A stretch of DNA of 61,222 nt from Bryobacterales bacterium (GCA_016789905.1 JAEUQC010000050.1:1-61222); one strand, 5' to 3'; shown: positions 19,479 to 27,913, numbered from the stretch's first letter. Numbers and translations: made by a program. Notes: generated by a model not told the origin, from the sequence alone.

Positions 19479-19560
19479 CGTAGGAGTGCTGCGCCGTGAT
19501 CATCCGCTTCTCCTGCAAGTCCTTCCAGTTCATCCGGCAATCGATGCCCTGCTTTCGCAT
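19407..19560. repeat. tandem duplication unit A at convergent gene junction
   Basis: Bases 19407-19560 repeat at 19571-19751 (offset 164 bp at the left end). Both start with GCCACGGTAGCCCACACGCT, the end of the EamA gene, continue through GCGCCTAGG into the antisense 3' end of the aminotransferase gene, and end at GCTTTCGCAT. Unit A lacks 27 bp (nine codons of the aminotransferase, residues PRAGWLRVS) and has point differences. It is therefore a decaying gene fragment made by tandem duplication of the junction. Confidence 0.88.
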
Positions 19561-19570
19561 CATCGTGCGC

Positions 19571-19751
19571 GCCACGGTAGCCCACACGCTCACCGCGCCT
19601 AGGGCAGCGCCTCCACAAACGCGTCAATCTCCTCCGGGCTGACGTAGAAGTGCGGCGATACGCGCAGCCAGCCGGCGCGCGGCGCCGTGATCATCCGCTT
19701 CTCCTTCAAGTCCTTCCAGATCATCCGGCAGTCGATGCCCTGCTTTCGCAT
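19571..19751. repeat. tandem duplication unit B (contains intact aminotransferase 3' end)
   Basis: Partner of unit A. It holds the intact last codons of the aminotransferase and, before them, a stranded copy of the EamA gene's 3' end (19571-19605) that is no longer part of any transporter gene. Confidence 0.88.
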
Positions 19752-20732
19752 GGAGACGATACCGGCGCCGGTCGCGGGCGTTCGCGGCGTCAGCAACTCA
19801 TAGCCTTTGGCCACCGCGCCGGCGGCCGCGCGATCGGCCAGGCCCTGCACGACGGGCGCGATGTTTTCCACGCCCACGCCGTTCAGGAATTTGAACGCCG
19901 CCTCCAGGCCGAAGCAGCCGATGGTGTTCAGCGTTCCGGGCTCGTAGCGGCCGGCGTCGGCGCGCAGCGTCATGTCGCGGCTGCCATAGTCAGCATGAGC
20001 CGCCGCGTTCGTCCAGCCGAACTCCACCGGGTCCACCGCGTCCTGCACATCCTGCTGAATATAGAGCACGCCGCAGCCTTCCGGGCCGGTCAGCCACTTG
20101 TGCCCATCGGCGGCCGCGGCGTGGATACGCGCCTTGCGGACGTCAAGAGGAAACGCGCCCAGGCCCTGAATGGCATCGACGCAGAAAAACACGCCATGCC
20201 GCGCGCAGATCTCGCCAATCGCCTCCAAGTCGGCCCGGTAGCCGGAGAGGAACTGGACGAAGGAAATAGCCAGCAAACGGGCGCCTTTGGCCGCCTGCTC
20301 GATCTCTTCCAGCGGCGCCTCCGGCCGCAGCCACGTGATGGTTACCCCGCGCGCCGCCAGCCGGATCCATGGATACTGGTTGGCCGGGAACTCGTCGTGG
20401 AAGGCCACAATCCGGTCACCGGAACGCCAATCGAGCCCCATGGCGATGGTGGCGATGCCTTCGGATGTATTTTTTACAATTGCAACTTCGCGCGGGCTGG
20501 CGTGCAGCATCTGCGCCGCCTCCACGCGCAACCCCTCGTAGCAGGCCATCCACTTGTCGTAGTGGAGGGACCCGAACTGCTCAGCATCGGTGGCCAGCCA
20601 GCGCATGGCCTCGGCGGCGGCGCGGCAAACGGGCGATACGGCCGCGTGGTTCAGGTAAATCAGGTTTTGCGCCACCGGAAAATCGGCCCGGTACTGTGCC
20701 AGGAGGGAATTGCCAACTGTTTCGAAACCCAT
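19599..20732 (-). CDS. class V aminotransferase-fold PLP enzyme
   Basis: A 377-residue PLP-dependent enzyme of the cysteine desulfurase / isopenicillin N epimerase-like type. The PLP lysine is in the motif AADGHKWLTGPEG, the pocket Asp in FFCVDAIQGLG, and the N-terminal block YLNHAAVSPV matches the family. Specific substrate unknown. The start is set at the ATG at 20732 (MGFETVGN); an in-frame ATG at 20753 (MLRIEDT) is an alternative, and neither has a strong ribosome-binding site. The 3' end is duplicated on the far side of the stop. Convergent with EamA and divergent from the M48 gene. Confidence 0.88.
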   Translation of the reverse strand: MGFETVGNSLLAQYRADFPVAQNLIYLNHAAVSPVCRAAAEAMRWLATDAEQFGSLHYDKWMACYEGLRVEAAQMLHASPREVAIVKNTSEGIATIAMGLDWRSGDRIVAFHDEFPANQYPWIRLAARGVTITWLRPEAPLEEIEQAAKGARLLAISFVQFLSGYRADLEAIGEICARHGVFFCVDAIQGLGAFPLDVRKARIHAAAADGHKWLTGPEGCGVLYIQQDVQDAVDPVEFGWTNAAAHADYGSRDMTLRADAGRYEPGTLNTIGCFGLEAAFKFLNGVGVENIAPVVQGLADRAAAGAVAKGYELLTPRTPATGAGIVSMRKQGIDCRMIWKDLKEKRMITAPRAGWLRVSPHFYVSPEEIDAFVEALP

Positions 20733-20798
20733 CGTATCTTCTATGCGTAACATACAGTGAGCCTGCGGAGCGACACTGTGTCCGGTTCGCGCCAGCGC

Positions 20799-20804
20799 TA
20801 TAAT
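20799..20804 (+). promoter_or_regulatory. TATAAT -10 hexamer upstream of the M48 protease gene
   Basis: A perfect TATAAT lies 22 nt before the ATG at 20827, followed by AAGGAG at 20817, so this gene has a short conventional leader. No good -35 match was found at 16-18 bp spacing. Confidence 0.45.
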
Positions 20805-20826
20805 AGGGCAACTTCGAAGGAGTTCC

Positions 20827-21909
20827 ATGAAACACCTGCTCCAATTCCCGCTCACGGCCGCACTGGCCGTATCGTTGGCGACGGCGCCCGCCTTCGCCGA
20901 AGACGCCAAGCCCAAAGCCGCTGAGAAGAAAGCGGAAGAGAAACCCAAGCCCAGCGGGAAGAAGAAGCCGGCCAAGAAGGACGTGGACGCGATCGGCGAA
21001 CGCGACGTGGGCAAGGGCACGAATTTCTATTCGATTGAGAAGGAAATCGCCCTTGGCAAGGGTTTGGCGCAGGAGATTGAACGCTCCGCCAAAATTGTTG
21101 ACGACCCGGTAATCGCCGAGTACGTCAACCGCGTAGGCCAGAACCTGGTGCGTAACTCCGACACGAAGGTTCCCGTATCCATTAAGGTTATCGATTCCGA
21201 GGAAGTGAACGCCTTCGCTTTGCCGGGCGGCTTCTTCTTCGTGAACACCGGGCTCATTTTGAAGGCCGAAAGCGAATCGGAACTGGCCGGCGTGATGGCG
21301 CACGAAATCGCCCACATCGCCGCTCGTCACGGCACGAAGCAGGCCACCCGCGGCCAGATTGCGAACCTCGCCACCATCCCGCTGATCTTCATGGGCGGCT
21401 GGGCCGGCTACGGCATTCGCCAGGGCGCGAGCATTCTGGTGCCGATGGGGTTCCTGGCCTTCTCGCGCGGCTTTGAACGCGAAGCCGATCTGCTGGGTTT
21501 GCAGTACCTCTATAAAGCTGGCTACGACCCGACTTCGTTCGTCGACTTCTTCGAAAAACTGCAATCGCTCGAAAAGCGCAAGCCGGGCACGATGGCCAAG
21601 GTATTCTCCTCCCATCCGCTGACCGATGACCGCATTGAGACGGCGCAGAAAAACATTCAGGAACTGCTGGAAGCCAAGCCCGAATACGTGGTGACGACCT
21701 CGGAATTCCTGGAAGTGAAGAACCGGCTGAGTTCGCTGCTGAATCGCCGCAAGGGCGAAGAGCCGGATGCGAACAGGCCGCGCCTTCGCCGCGCTCCGGG
21801 TTCCACCACTGGGCCGGTGGACGCCGACGAAGACGGCAATAAGCCGAAGGAAGACGAAGAAGAGCGTCCGAAGCTCAAGAAGCGTCCGACCGCCGCGCCG
21901 GAGAACTAG
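20827..21909 (+). CDS. M48 family zinc metalloprotease, exported
   Basis: A 360-residue protease with signal peptide MKHLLQFPLTAALAVSLATA and a Lys-rich linker (residues about 25-57). The zinc-binding HExxH is visible as HEIAHIAARH, with the third ligand Glu in FEREADLLGL, as in the BepA/LoiP branch of periplasmic M48 proteases that monitor outer-membrane assembly. An acidic and basic C-terminal tail follows. A strong ribosome-binding site (AAGGAG) precedes the ATG. The VWFA gene follows 18 bp later but carries its own -10 hexamer. The substrate is inferred only by family analogy. Confidence 0.92.
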   Translation: MKHLLQFPLTAALAVSLATAPAFAEDAKPKAAEKKAEEKPKPSGKKKPAKKDVDAIGERDVGKGTNFYSIEKEIALGKGLAQEIERSAKIVDDPVIAEYVNRVGQNLVRNSDTKVPVSIKVIDSEEVNAFALPGGFFFVNTGLILKAESESELAGVMAHEIAHIAARHGTKQATRGQIANLATIPLIFMGGWAGYGIRQGASILVPMGFLAFSRGFEREADLLGLQYLYKAGYDPTSFVDFFEKLQSLEKRKPGTMAKVFSSHPLTDDRIETAQKNIQELLEAKPEYVVTTSEFLEVKNRLSSLLNRRKGEEPDANRPRLRRAPGSTTGPVDADEDGNKPKEDEEERPKLKKRPTAAPEN

Positions 21910-21914
21910 GCCGG

Positions 21915-21920
21915 TATAAT
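21915..21920 (+). promoter_or_regulatory. TATAAT -10 hexamer 7 nt before the VWFA gene start
   Basis: TATAAT followed by CGAAACT and then the ATG at 21928 puts the expected transcription start on or next to the start codon. There is no Shine-Dalgarno sequence, so the mRNA is predicted to be leaderless. Confidence 0.55.
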
Positions 21921-21927
21921 CGAAACT

Positions 21928-22938
21928 ATGCGCCGTTCCGCATTTCTTCAGTGTCTCGCCGGCTCCGCTCTGTTCGCGCAGCAGCAACCGCCCACCCTTT
22001 CCGTCTCGACGAGCGAAGTCATCGTCCCCATCACGGTCACCGACCAGAAGGGGAAGTTCGTCGCCGATTTGAAGGAAGAGGACTTCAAGATCTACGACGA
22101 AGGCAAGCTGCAGAAGATCACCTACTTCAGCCGGGAGCGCAATCAACCGGTTGTGGTGGGTTTTCTGTTGGACCTCTCCAACGCCAGCCGGTTGCACTGG
22201 AAGAACTACCAGGAATCGGCGATTGAGTTGGCACTGGCGCTGATTCCGGACGACGACAAACGATTCTCCGGCTACCTGATCACCTACGGGAACGAAGCCG
22301 AACTGGCCGTGAACACGACGCAGGATTCGGCCAAGATCACCGAGAAGATCAGCAAGCTGAAGCCGGGCGGCGGCGCCGCGCTCTACGACGCCATCTACAC
22401 CGCCTGCACGTCGCGGAGCCTGGTGAAAGGCGAACCGCTGGAGCCGCGCCGCGTCATCGTCGTCATCGGCGATGGACACGACAACGCGAGCAAGAAGACG
22501 CTCGACGAAGTTGTGGAAATCGCCCAGCGCAATCTGGTGACGATTTACGGCGTCTCCACCGTCGCGTTCGGTTTCAACACCGTTGGCGAAAAGAACCTCA
22601 CCCGATTGGCCGAAGAGACGGGCGGACGTGTGGAGTATCCGCTCCAGGGGCTGTACAAGGACGTGAGCGGCTACCTTTCTACGCCATCCGACGAAGGCAA
22701 CTATGCGTTGAAGGTTGGCACCGGCGGTTATGCCTCCGAGATTGCCAAGGGTATGTTCCGCGCCGTGTCGAACACGGCGGGCGAAGTGACCACGCAGTAC
22801 ATTCTGCGCTACATTCCGGACAACGCCGACCAGTCGAAAGTGTTCCGCAATATTCGCGTCTCGGTGCAACTGCCGAACGTGACCGTGCGGGCGCGCAAGG
22901 GCTACTATCCATATTCTCCCGAAGTAAAACGGAAATAA
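21928..22938 (+). CDS. acidobacterial VWFA-related protein
   Basis: A 336-residue protein with a short signal-like N-terminus (FLQCLAGSALFAQQQPP), then a von Willebrand A-like domain of the acidobacterial type (TIGR03436-like). The opening block EVIVPITVTDQKGKFVADLK is typical. The metal-site motif DxSxS appears as DLSNA, so the second Ser is missing and metal binding may be altered. The C-terminal part (IRVSVQLPNVTVRARKGYYP) matches the family ending. Probably a secreted adhesion or interaction protein; the ligand is unknown. Confidence 0.88.
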   Translation: MRRSAFLQCLAGSALFAQQQPPTLSVSTSEVIVPITVTDQKGKFVADLKEEDFKIYDEGKLQKITYFSRERNQPVVVGFLLDLSNASRLHWKNYQESAIELALALIPDDDKRFSGYLITYGNEAELAVNTTQDSAKITEKISKLKPGGGAALYDAIYTACTSRSLVKGEPLEPRRVIVVIGDGHDNASKKTLDEVVEIAQRNLVTIYGVSTVAFGFNTVGEKNLTRLAEETGGRVEYPLQGLYKDVSGYLSTPSDEGNYALKVGTGGYASEIAKGMFRAVSNTAGEVTTQYILRYIPDNADQSKVFRNIRVSVQLPNVTVRARKGYYPYSPEVKRK

Positions 22939-22961
22939 TTCCGATAAGCTGAATAAGCGAG

Positions 22962-23747
22962 ATGTCCATGGCCCTCCAGATGCGATCGCTGGACTATATT
23001 GTCCTGGAGGTATGTCTTCCCGGCGGCAGGCCCGAGAACGCCGGGGTGATCCTGCTGGACAAAGAAGCCGATCAACTTTTTGTGAAGGCGCGGCGGGACT
23101 GGGACTCGTTCGACACCGAAGAGTCCGACGTACTGTCGAGCCTGGAAGAGCTGATTGAGAGCATGGCGCGGGATCACGGGGCCAGTGCAACGTTGGCATA
23201 TATCGAAACCTCCTTTTCTGGTGTGGTGCGAGCAACGGACCGACAGGCGACGGTGGCGGCCGATCCGGAAGCCCGGTTGCGGCGGCTGTATCGAGAAAAC
23301 GTAAACACGGTGGGCGCGGTGCCGGTGATCCGGCTGAGCGCCGCGGCGGGCGGGCTGAGCGAAGAACAGTTGCCCGGTGAACAGGTGGGCACCGTCGATC
23401 CGCCAACAGGGGTGCGGCAGTCGCCGGGCATGTTCGCGGCGACCGTCGTTGGCCGTTCCATGGAACCGCTGATCCCCGATGGCAGCCTGTGCCTGTTCAA
23501 GCCGCACGGCGGCGGCAGCCGGAACGGGCAGAAGCTGCTGATAAAGAAGCTCGGCACGTTTGACGCGACGGCGCAGTTCACCGTGAAGGTCTACCGCAGT
23601 GAGAAGACCGTTCACGAAGATGGCACGTGGGAACATCAGCGAATCCGGATGATCCCGCTGAACCCGGAGTTTGAGGAATGGAACCTCTCCCCGGACGAGT
23701 TTGAAGTAATCGGCGAGTTTGTCGCCGTGCTGCCATCGGAAGAGTGA
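22962..23747 (+). CDS. DUF3037-like N-terminus joined to an S24 (LexA/UmuD-type) peptidase domain
   Basis: A 261-residue protein. The first roughly 115 residues (SLDYIVLEVCLPGGRPENAG, then helices) resemble DUF3037-type proteins. Residues about 155-260 look like an S24 serine protease: nucleophile Ser166 in VVGRSMEPLIPDGS and a candidate general-base Lys209 in QFTVKVYR. No helix-turn-helix is present, so it is not a classical repressor. The stop overlaps the sirtuin start (TGATG), so the two are translationally coupled. The role is unknown; self-cleavage or a regulatory switch is an inference from the fold. Confidence 0.78.
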   Translation: MSMALQMRSLDYIVLEVCLPGGRPENAGVILLDKEADQLFVKARRDWDSFDTEESDVLSSLEELIESMARDHGASATLAYIETSFSGVVRATDRQATVAADPEARLRRLYRENVNTVGAVPVIRLSAAAGGLSEEQLPGEQVGTVDPPTGVRQSPGMFAATVVGRSMEPLIPDGSLCLFKPHGGGSRNGQKLLIKKLGTFDATAQFTVKVYRSEKTVHEDGTWEHQRIRMIPLNPEFEEWNLSPDEFEVIGEFVAVLPSEE

Positions 23748-24475
23748 TGAACCCGCTGGACCAGGCGCGGACGCTGGTGGAGCAGGCCCAACGGATTGCG
23801 GTGTTAACCGGCGCCGGCGTTTCGGCCGAAAGCGGCATTCCCACCTTTCGCGGCCCGGGCGGGCTGTGGCGCAACTACCGGCCGGAGGAACTGGCCACGC
23901 CGGAGGCCTTTGAACGGAACCCGCAACTGGTTTGGGAGTGGTACCGGTGGCGGCGGCGGCTGATCGCCGCGGCGGAGCCCAACGCCGGGCACCTGGCGCT
24001 GGCGGAACTGGAGCGGCGGACGCCGGTGTTCACGCTGATTACGCAGAATGTGGACGGCCTGCACGGGCGGGCCGGGTCGCGGCGGATTTTAAAGATCCAT
24101 GGCGACATCTGGCTGTCGCGGTGTACGGGGTGCAGCTATCAACGGACGGATCGCGCCACGGAAGACGAGGCGGTCCCGCTGTGTCCGGACTGCGGCGCGA
24201 TGCTGCGTCCGGGGGTGGTGTGGTTTGGCGAACCGCTTCCCAGGCTGGTCTGGGAGGAAGCGGAGCGCGCGGTGTACGACAGTCAACTACTGATTGTGGC
24301 TGGTACTTCGGCCCAGGTGTACCCGGCGGCGGGCTTGATCGGCCTGGCGCGAGGGGCGACGATTGAGGTCAACCTTGATGAGACTTCCTTCAGCAAGGCG
24401 GTCACCGTCGCCCTTCGCGGGGGCTGCGCGGAGTTGCTTAGGCAGCTTGCGCTAACTGGACCGCCGTCAGGTTGA
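23747..24475 (+). CDS. cobB: NAD-dependent protein deacylase (sirtuin, class III-like)
   Basis: A Sir2-family enzyme of 242 residues that removes acyl groups from lysine using NAD. Visible motifs: GAGVSAESGIPTFRG (NAD loop), TQNVDGLH, catalytic His in KIHGD, zinc ligands CTGC and CPDC, and GTSAQVYPAAG. The YxxR pattern (YRWR within WEWYRWRRR), which in SIRT5-type enzymes binds the succinyl/malonyl carboxylate, is present, so desuccinylase activity is likely. It starts at the ATG overlapping the upstream stop; a GTG three bases earlier is possible. The last 38 bp overlap the convergent ECF sigma gene. Confidence 0.95.
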   Translation: MNPLDQARTLVEQAQRIAVLTGAGVSAESGIPTFRGPGGLWRNYRPEELATPEAFERNPQLVWEWYRWRRRLIAAAEPNAGHLALAELERRTPVFTLITQNVDGLHGRAGSRRILKIHGDIWLSRCTGCSYQRTDRATEDEAVPLCPDCGAMLRPGVVWFGEPLPRLVWEEAERAVYDSQLLIVAGTSAQVYPAAGLIGLARGATIEVNLDETSFSKAVTVALRGGCAELLRQLALTGPPSG

Positions 24476-24941
24476 GCGACTCGCGGAGCGAGTTCTTGAT
24501 CCGCAGAAGGCGGACGCGAACAGAGACGGGCGAGATGCCGAGGGCAGGGGCGAGTTCATTGCTCGACCAGCCTTCCATGTAGTGACGCACCAGCAGCATA
24601 CGGTCCTCCTCGGTGCAGTGCGCGAGGAGTTCGGCGAGGGCGGTCGAATCGGTGGAGGCGCCGATGGTGGCGCTGTCTTCGGTCAACTCTTCGACGGCTT
24701 TGCGGCGGCGGTAGTCGACGCGGAGCAGGTTCTTGGCGATGCTATTGACCCAGACACCGATGGCGGCGTGGTTCTTCAGTTGCGCGCGGCACTCCCATCC
24801 CCGGCTCCAGGCAGCCTGCGCGATCTCTTCGGCGAGTTCGTGTTGCACTCCACTCGACTGCAAGAATCGCACCGTGCGGGAAAAGCCGAGCCGGTAGGCA
24901 GCGGCAAATTGCTCTTGGGTGAAGGTGATGGCGGTTTCCAT
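24438..24941 (-). CDS. ECF-type sigma-70 factor
   Basis: A 167-residue sigma factor with region 2 (FLQSSGVQHELAEEIAQAAW and IGVWVNSIAKNLLRVDYRRR) and region 4 with a helix-turn-helix (WSSNELAPALGISPVSVRVR). It would direct RNA polymerase to a specific promoter set. No adjacent anti-sigma gene is seen, so how it is controlled is unclear. The upstream 88 bp are AT-rich and contain a perfect palindrome (25000-25013). The 3' end overlaps the sirtuin gene by 38 bp on the other strand. Confidence 0.85.
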   Translation of the reverse strand: METAITFTQEQFAAAYRLGFSRTVRFLQSSGVQHELAEEIAQAAWSRGWECRAQLKNHAAIGVWVNSIAKNLLRVDYRRRKAVEELTEDSATIGASTDSTALAELLAHCTEEDRMLLVRHYMEGWSSNELAPALGISPVSVRVRLLRIKNSLRESLNLTAVQLAQAA

Positions 24942-25029
24942 GCCCTTTGTAATGCAAGGGAAGCGCCAAACTCATTGATCATTTATTTTCAATAGTTTAC
25001 GAAATCGATTTCGCGCAAGTGTCTTACTT
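24942..25029. promoter_or_regulatory. AT-rich intergenic region with palindrome CGAAATCGATTTCG
   Basis: This 88-bp gap precedes the ECF sigma gene on the minus strand and follows the histidine-phosphotransfer-like gene. It contains the perfect 14-bp palindrome at 25000-25013, a candidate operator, and a GTGTC/GACAC stem overlapping the stop codon at 25030, a possible terminator. A TTTATTTTCAATAGTTT stretch (24982-24998) recurs with one change at 54940-54956 upstream of another sigma operon. Confidence 0.5.
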
Positions 25030-25425
25030 TCAGACACCTTCATCGCGAATTTTCTCTAGACGGCTGGTCAACAGCTCGCTGGCTGTACGAATATTGGACG
25101 CGAAGCGAAGGGCGTCGCCTTCGGCGGTTTCGGCGATGATTTCCGCATAACCCTGGATAGCGTTGAGCGGCGAGCGGAGGTCATGCAGGCACTTCTGCAT
25201 CCGGGCACGGCGGGCCCTGGCGGCTTCGATGCGCGCGGCGAGTTCGTCCTTCTTGAGTGGAAGGAATACGATGTCGTCCGGGTGGACGGTGGCGGTGACG
25301 CGGAGTTCGAGGGCGCCGTTGGCGACGGAGATTAGAGCGTCGGGGCGGTCTTCGGTGAGTTGCCAGCCCCAGGACTCGAGTTCCGCGCGGAGGGCGCCGG
25401 GGAGTCCGGCGGCCGAGACCTTCAT
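25030..25425 (-). CDS. HisKA-only protein (no ATPase domain)
   Basis: A 131-residue protein. The C-terminal half is a histidine kinase dimerisation/phosphoacceptor helix pair with the H-box CLHDLRSPLNAIQGYAEI, but the reading frame stops before any ATP-binding domain. The N-terminal 60 residues are receiver-like in pattern (LEVTATVHPDDIVFLPLKKD-type ending) but not clearly assignable. It may act as a phosphotransfer relay or dimer partner of the hybrid kinase two genes upstream. The ATG at 25425 overlaps the previous stop as ATGA; longer upstream readings lie in another gene's frame. Confidence 0.75.
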   Translation of the reverse strand: MKVSAAGLPGALRAELESWGWQLTEDRPDALISVANGALELRVTATVHPDDIVFLPLKKDELAARIEAARARRARMQKCLHDLRSPLNAIQGYAEIIAETAEGDALRFASNIRTASELLTSRLEKIRDEGV

Positions 25426-25784
25426 TTCTTCACCGACTCCATGACGGATAGGAGTTTCGGGAAGTCGATGGGTTTCGTTTCGAAGGCGACGCAGCCGGCA
25501 TCGAGGGCGCGATCCCGTTCGGCGGGCAGCGCGTGGGCGGTCAAGGCGATGACCGGGATGCCTCGGGTGGCAGGATCGGCCTTGAGCCGGCGGGTGGCTT
25601 CCCAACCGTCGAGTACTGGTAAGCTCATATCCATTAGAACCACTTCGGGCTGATGTAGTTTCGCGAATTGGATGGCTTCTTCGCCGTCAAGGGCGGTAAT
25701 GACTTCGTAGCCTTTGCGCTGGAGGCGCCGGAGGAGCATGTCGCGATTCATTTCGTTGTCTTCGACTAGGAGGACTTTGGTCAT
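25422..25784 (-). CDS. stand-alone response regulator receiver
   Basis: A 120-residue CheY/DivK-like single-domain receiver: acidic pocket VEDN, phospho-acceptor Asp52 in VVLMDMSLPVLDG, conserved Thr region VIALTAHAL, and Lys in FETKPID. There is no output domain, so it should pass phosphate on or bind a partner. It overlaps both neighbours by 4 bp (ATGA at each end), the middle gene of a tightly coupled three-gene phosphorelay operon with the hybrid kinase and the HisKA-only protein. Confidence 0.92.
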   Translation of the reverse strand: MTKVLLVEDNEMNRDMLLRRLQRKGYEVITALDGEEAIQFAKLHQPEVVLMDMSLPVLDGWEATRRLKADPATRGIPVIALTAHALPAERDRALDAGCVAFETKPIDFPKLLSVMESVKK

Positions 25785-27913
25785 TTCGAAACCTCGAGGC
25801 TGGCAAGGACCTGGGCGATGAGATCGTTGCCGCGCAGGGAGCCCTTGCTCACCACGGCGGCAGCCTGCTGTTTGAGCCGCTGACGCTGGATGGGGTCGAG
25901 ATCCATCGCCGTGACGACGAGCACCGGCGTGTCCTTACCGTCCGGGGTGGCGCGGAGGCGGGTGAGGAACTCGAAGCCGTCAACGTTCGGCATCATGAGG
26001 TCGAGTACGACAACGCCGGGGCGGATGGCGGCGCACTTTTCGAGCGCTTCGGCGCCGTCGGCGGCTTCGTGAATGGTCCAGCCGAGGCTGTTCAATTGCC
26101 GCTTGAGAAGGCCGCGGGCGTCGGGGCTGTCGTCAACGATCAACGCGCTTTGGGCACGGCCCGACGCCGCATGGCGGAGAATGGCGCCGGAGAGGCGATC
26201 GACATCGACTGGTTTGGTGAAGACCTCTTCGGCCAGGAATCCGCGCGGGTCGCCGTGAGTGTCAAGGATGCTCAACAGGATGACGGGTATGCGGCTAAGC
26301 TGGGGGTCGGCTTTGAGGCGGCGAAGGACCTCCCACCCATCGGCCCCTTCCATCACCACGTCCAGGGTAATGACGCGGGGGTTGAGCACGCGGGCCATGC
26401 GCATGCCCTCTTCGCCATTACGGGCGACTGCGACTTCAACGGGGTGCTTGTCGAAGAGGCGGCGGACGAGGCCGTGGATGGCGCTGTCGTCATCAATGAC
26501 AAGGACGGTTGGCTTGTCGGACTGGCGGAGCGGCGGGGCGGTATGAAGCGCGCCGACGGTGAACTCTTCCGGGATGGAGAGTGTGAATGTGGAGCCCTGG
26601 CCGGGTTCGGACTGAACGAACGTGTCGCCGCCCAACATGCGGGTGAGGCGGCGTGTGATGGCGAGGCCGAGGCCGGTTCCCTGCCCCTTGCCGCGGACGG
26701 GCGTGGATTCAAGCTGATGGAACGGCTCAAACAGCAGCGGCAACTCGTCCGGGCCGATGCCGGGCCCGCTATCGATGACGTCGAAGCGGAGGAAAGTACG
26801 CTGGCCCTCGATGACGCGTTCGACGCGGAGGGTGACTTTGCCGTTCTGGGTGAACTTGCTTGCGTTGCTGAGTAGATTCAGCAGACACTGGCGGACCTTT
26901 ACGACGTCGGAGAACATGCGATTGACGCCGGGGGCGACAACGATGTCGAGAGTGTTGCCGTTCTTTTCGGCGGTGGGGCGGACAAGTTCAACGACTTCGT
27001 CCAAGAGTTCGGGAATGGCGAAGGGCGCGGCGTGGACTTCCACTTTACCGGCTTCAATCTTCGACATTTCGAGGATCGAATTGATAAGTTCCAAAAGGTG
27101 TTTGCCAGCGGACTCGATTTTCTGGAGGTCCTGAAAGTCGCTGGCGCGGTTGTCGGCTTCGGCTTCCTCCTGGAGCATCTGGCTGTAGCCGATAACGGCG
27201 TTGAGCGGGGTGCGGAGTTCGTGGGACATGGAGGCGAGGAAGGCACTTTTGACCTCGCTGGCATGTTCGGCGGCGCGGCGGCGGGCGGCGACGCGCTGGT
27301 TTTCAACCGCGAAAAGGATGAACAGGCCGATGCAGCAGAGGACGGCGAGGAGGGCGGCCATCTTCATGCTGGAAAGGGTCTCCTGGGTGAGTCGCTCGCC
27401 TTCCTGGAGCGTGGCGAGTTCGACTTCGGCGATGACATCGCGAAGCTTGGCGGAGGTGTCGAGGGCGCGGCCCTCTTCGACGAGCGAGTTGGCAAACTCC
27501 CATTCGCCGAGCCAGCCGGCCTGGGCCGAGGCGCTAATTTCGGCCACCTTCTGACGGGCGAGGCGTTCGAGTTCGGTATAGCGGGCGCCGATAGGGCGAT
27601 GGGTTTCGCCGAGCTCTTTGAGCTGGGCGAGTTGGCCGTCGAAGCTCTCCATGGCGCGAGAGTAGGGTGTGAGAAAATCGGCCTCGCCGGTGGCGAGGAA
27701 GGCGCGGGCGCCGGATTCAGCCTCCGAAATGGTTAGCTGGAATTGCCGGATGACGCTGACGGCGAGGCGGCTTTGGCGGGCGAGGAGGTCTGCCTGTTGG
27801 CCTTTTTCCCAATTGAGATAGACGGCGCCAACGCCGAGGAGGAGGGCAAGGGCGCCAATGAGGATATAGAACATTTCGTCGAGCGAGCGGAGGCGCGACG
27901 TTAATGTGCTCAT
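25781..27913 (-). CDS. hybrid sensor histidine kinase (CHASE3, HisKA, HATPase, two receivers)
   Basis: A 710-residue membrane sensor kinase. In order: TM1 (YILIGALALLLGVGAVYL), a CHASE3-like periplasmic sensor (LTISEAESGARAFLATGE), TM2 (ALLAVLCCIGLFILFAV), HisKA with H-box SMSHELRTPLNAVIGYSQ, HATPase with N-box LLSNASKF and G-boxes DSGPGIG and GTGLGLAI, then two receiver domains with acceptor Asp in VITLDVVMEG and VVVLDLMMPN. The start ATG at 27913 gives the expected short N-terminus; longer upstream readings add low-complexity sequence. The signal sensed is unknown. It is divergent from the NtrC-type regulator gene, 70 bp away, a likely partner. Confidence 0.93.
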   Translation of the reverse strand: MSTLTSRLRSLDEMFYILIGALALLLGVGAVYLNWEKGQQADLLARQSRLAVSVIRQFQLTISEAESGARAFLATGEADFLTPYSRAMESFDGQLAQLKELGETHRPIGARYTELERLARQKVAEISASAQAGWLGEWEFANSLVEEGRALDTSAKLRDVIAEVELATLQEGERLTQETLSSMKMAALLAVLCCIGLFILFAVENQRVAARRRAAEHASEVKSAFLASMSHELRTPLNAVIGYSQMLQEEAEADNRASDFQDLQKIESAGKHLLELINSILEMSKIEAGKVEVHAAPFAIPELLDEVVELVRPTAEKNGNTLDIVVAPGVNRMFSDVVKVRQCLLNLLSNASKFTQNGKVTLRVERVIEGQRTFLRFDVIDSGPGIGPDELPLLFEPFHQLESTPVRGKGQGTGLGLAITRRLTRMLGGDTFVQSEPGQGSTFTLSIPEEFTVGALHTAPPLRQSDKPTVLVIDDDSAIHGLVRRLFDKHPVEVAVARNGEEGMRMARVLNPRVITLDVVMEGADGWEVLRRLKADPQLSRIPVILLSILDTHGDPRGFLAEEVFTKPVDVDRLSGAILRHAASGRAQSALIVDDSPDARGLLKRQLNSLGWTIHEAADGAEALEKCAAIRPGVVVLDLMMPNVDGFEFLTRLRATPDGKDTPVLVVTAMDLDPIQRQRLKQQAAAVVSKGSLRGNDLIAQVLASLEVSK

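Noticed and set aside
19404..25030. oriC at the skew switch
   Set aside because: No DnaA-box cluster (TTATCCACA type) and no dnaA or dnaN gene were seen here, so only the skew change is reported.
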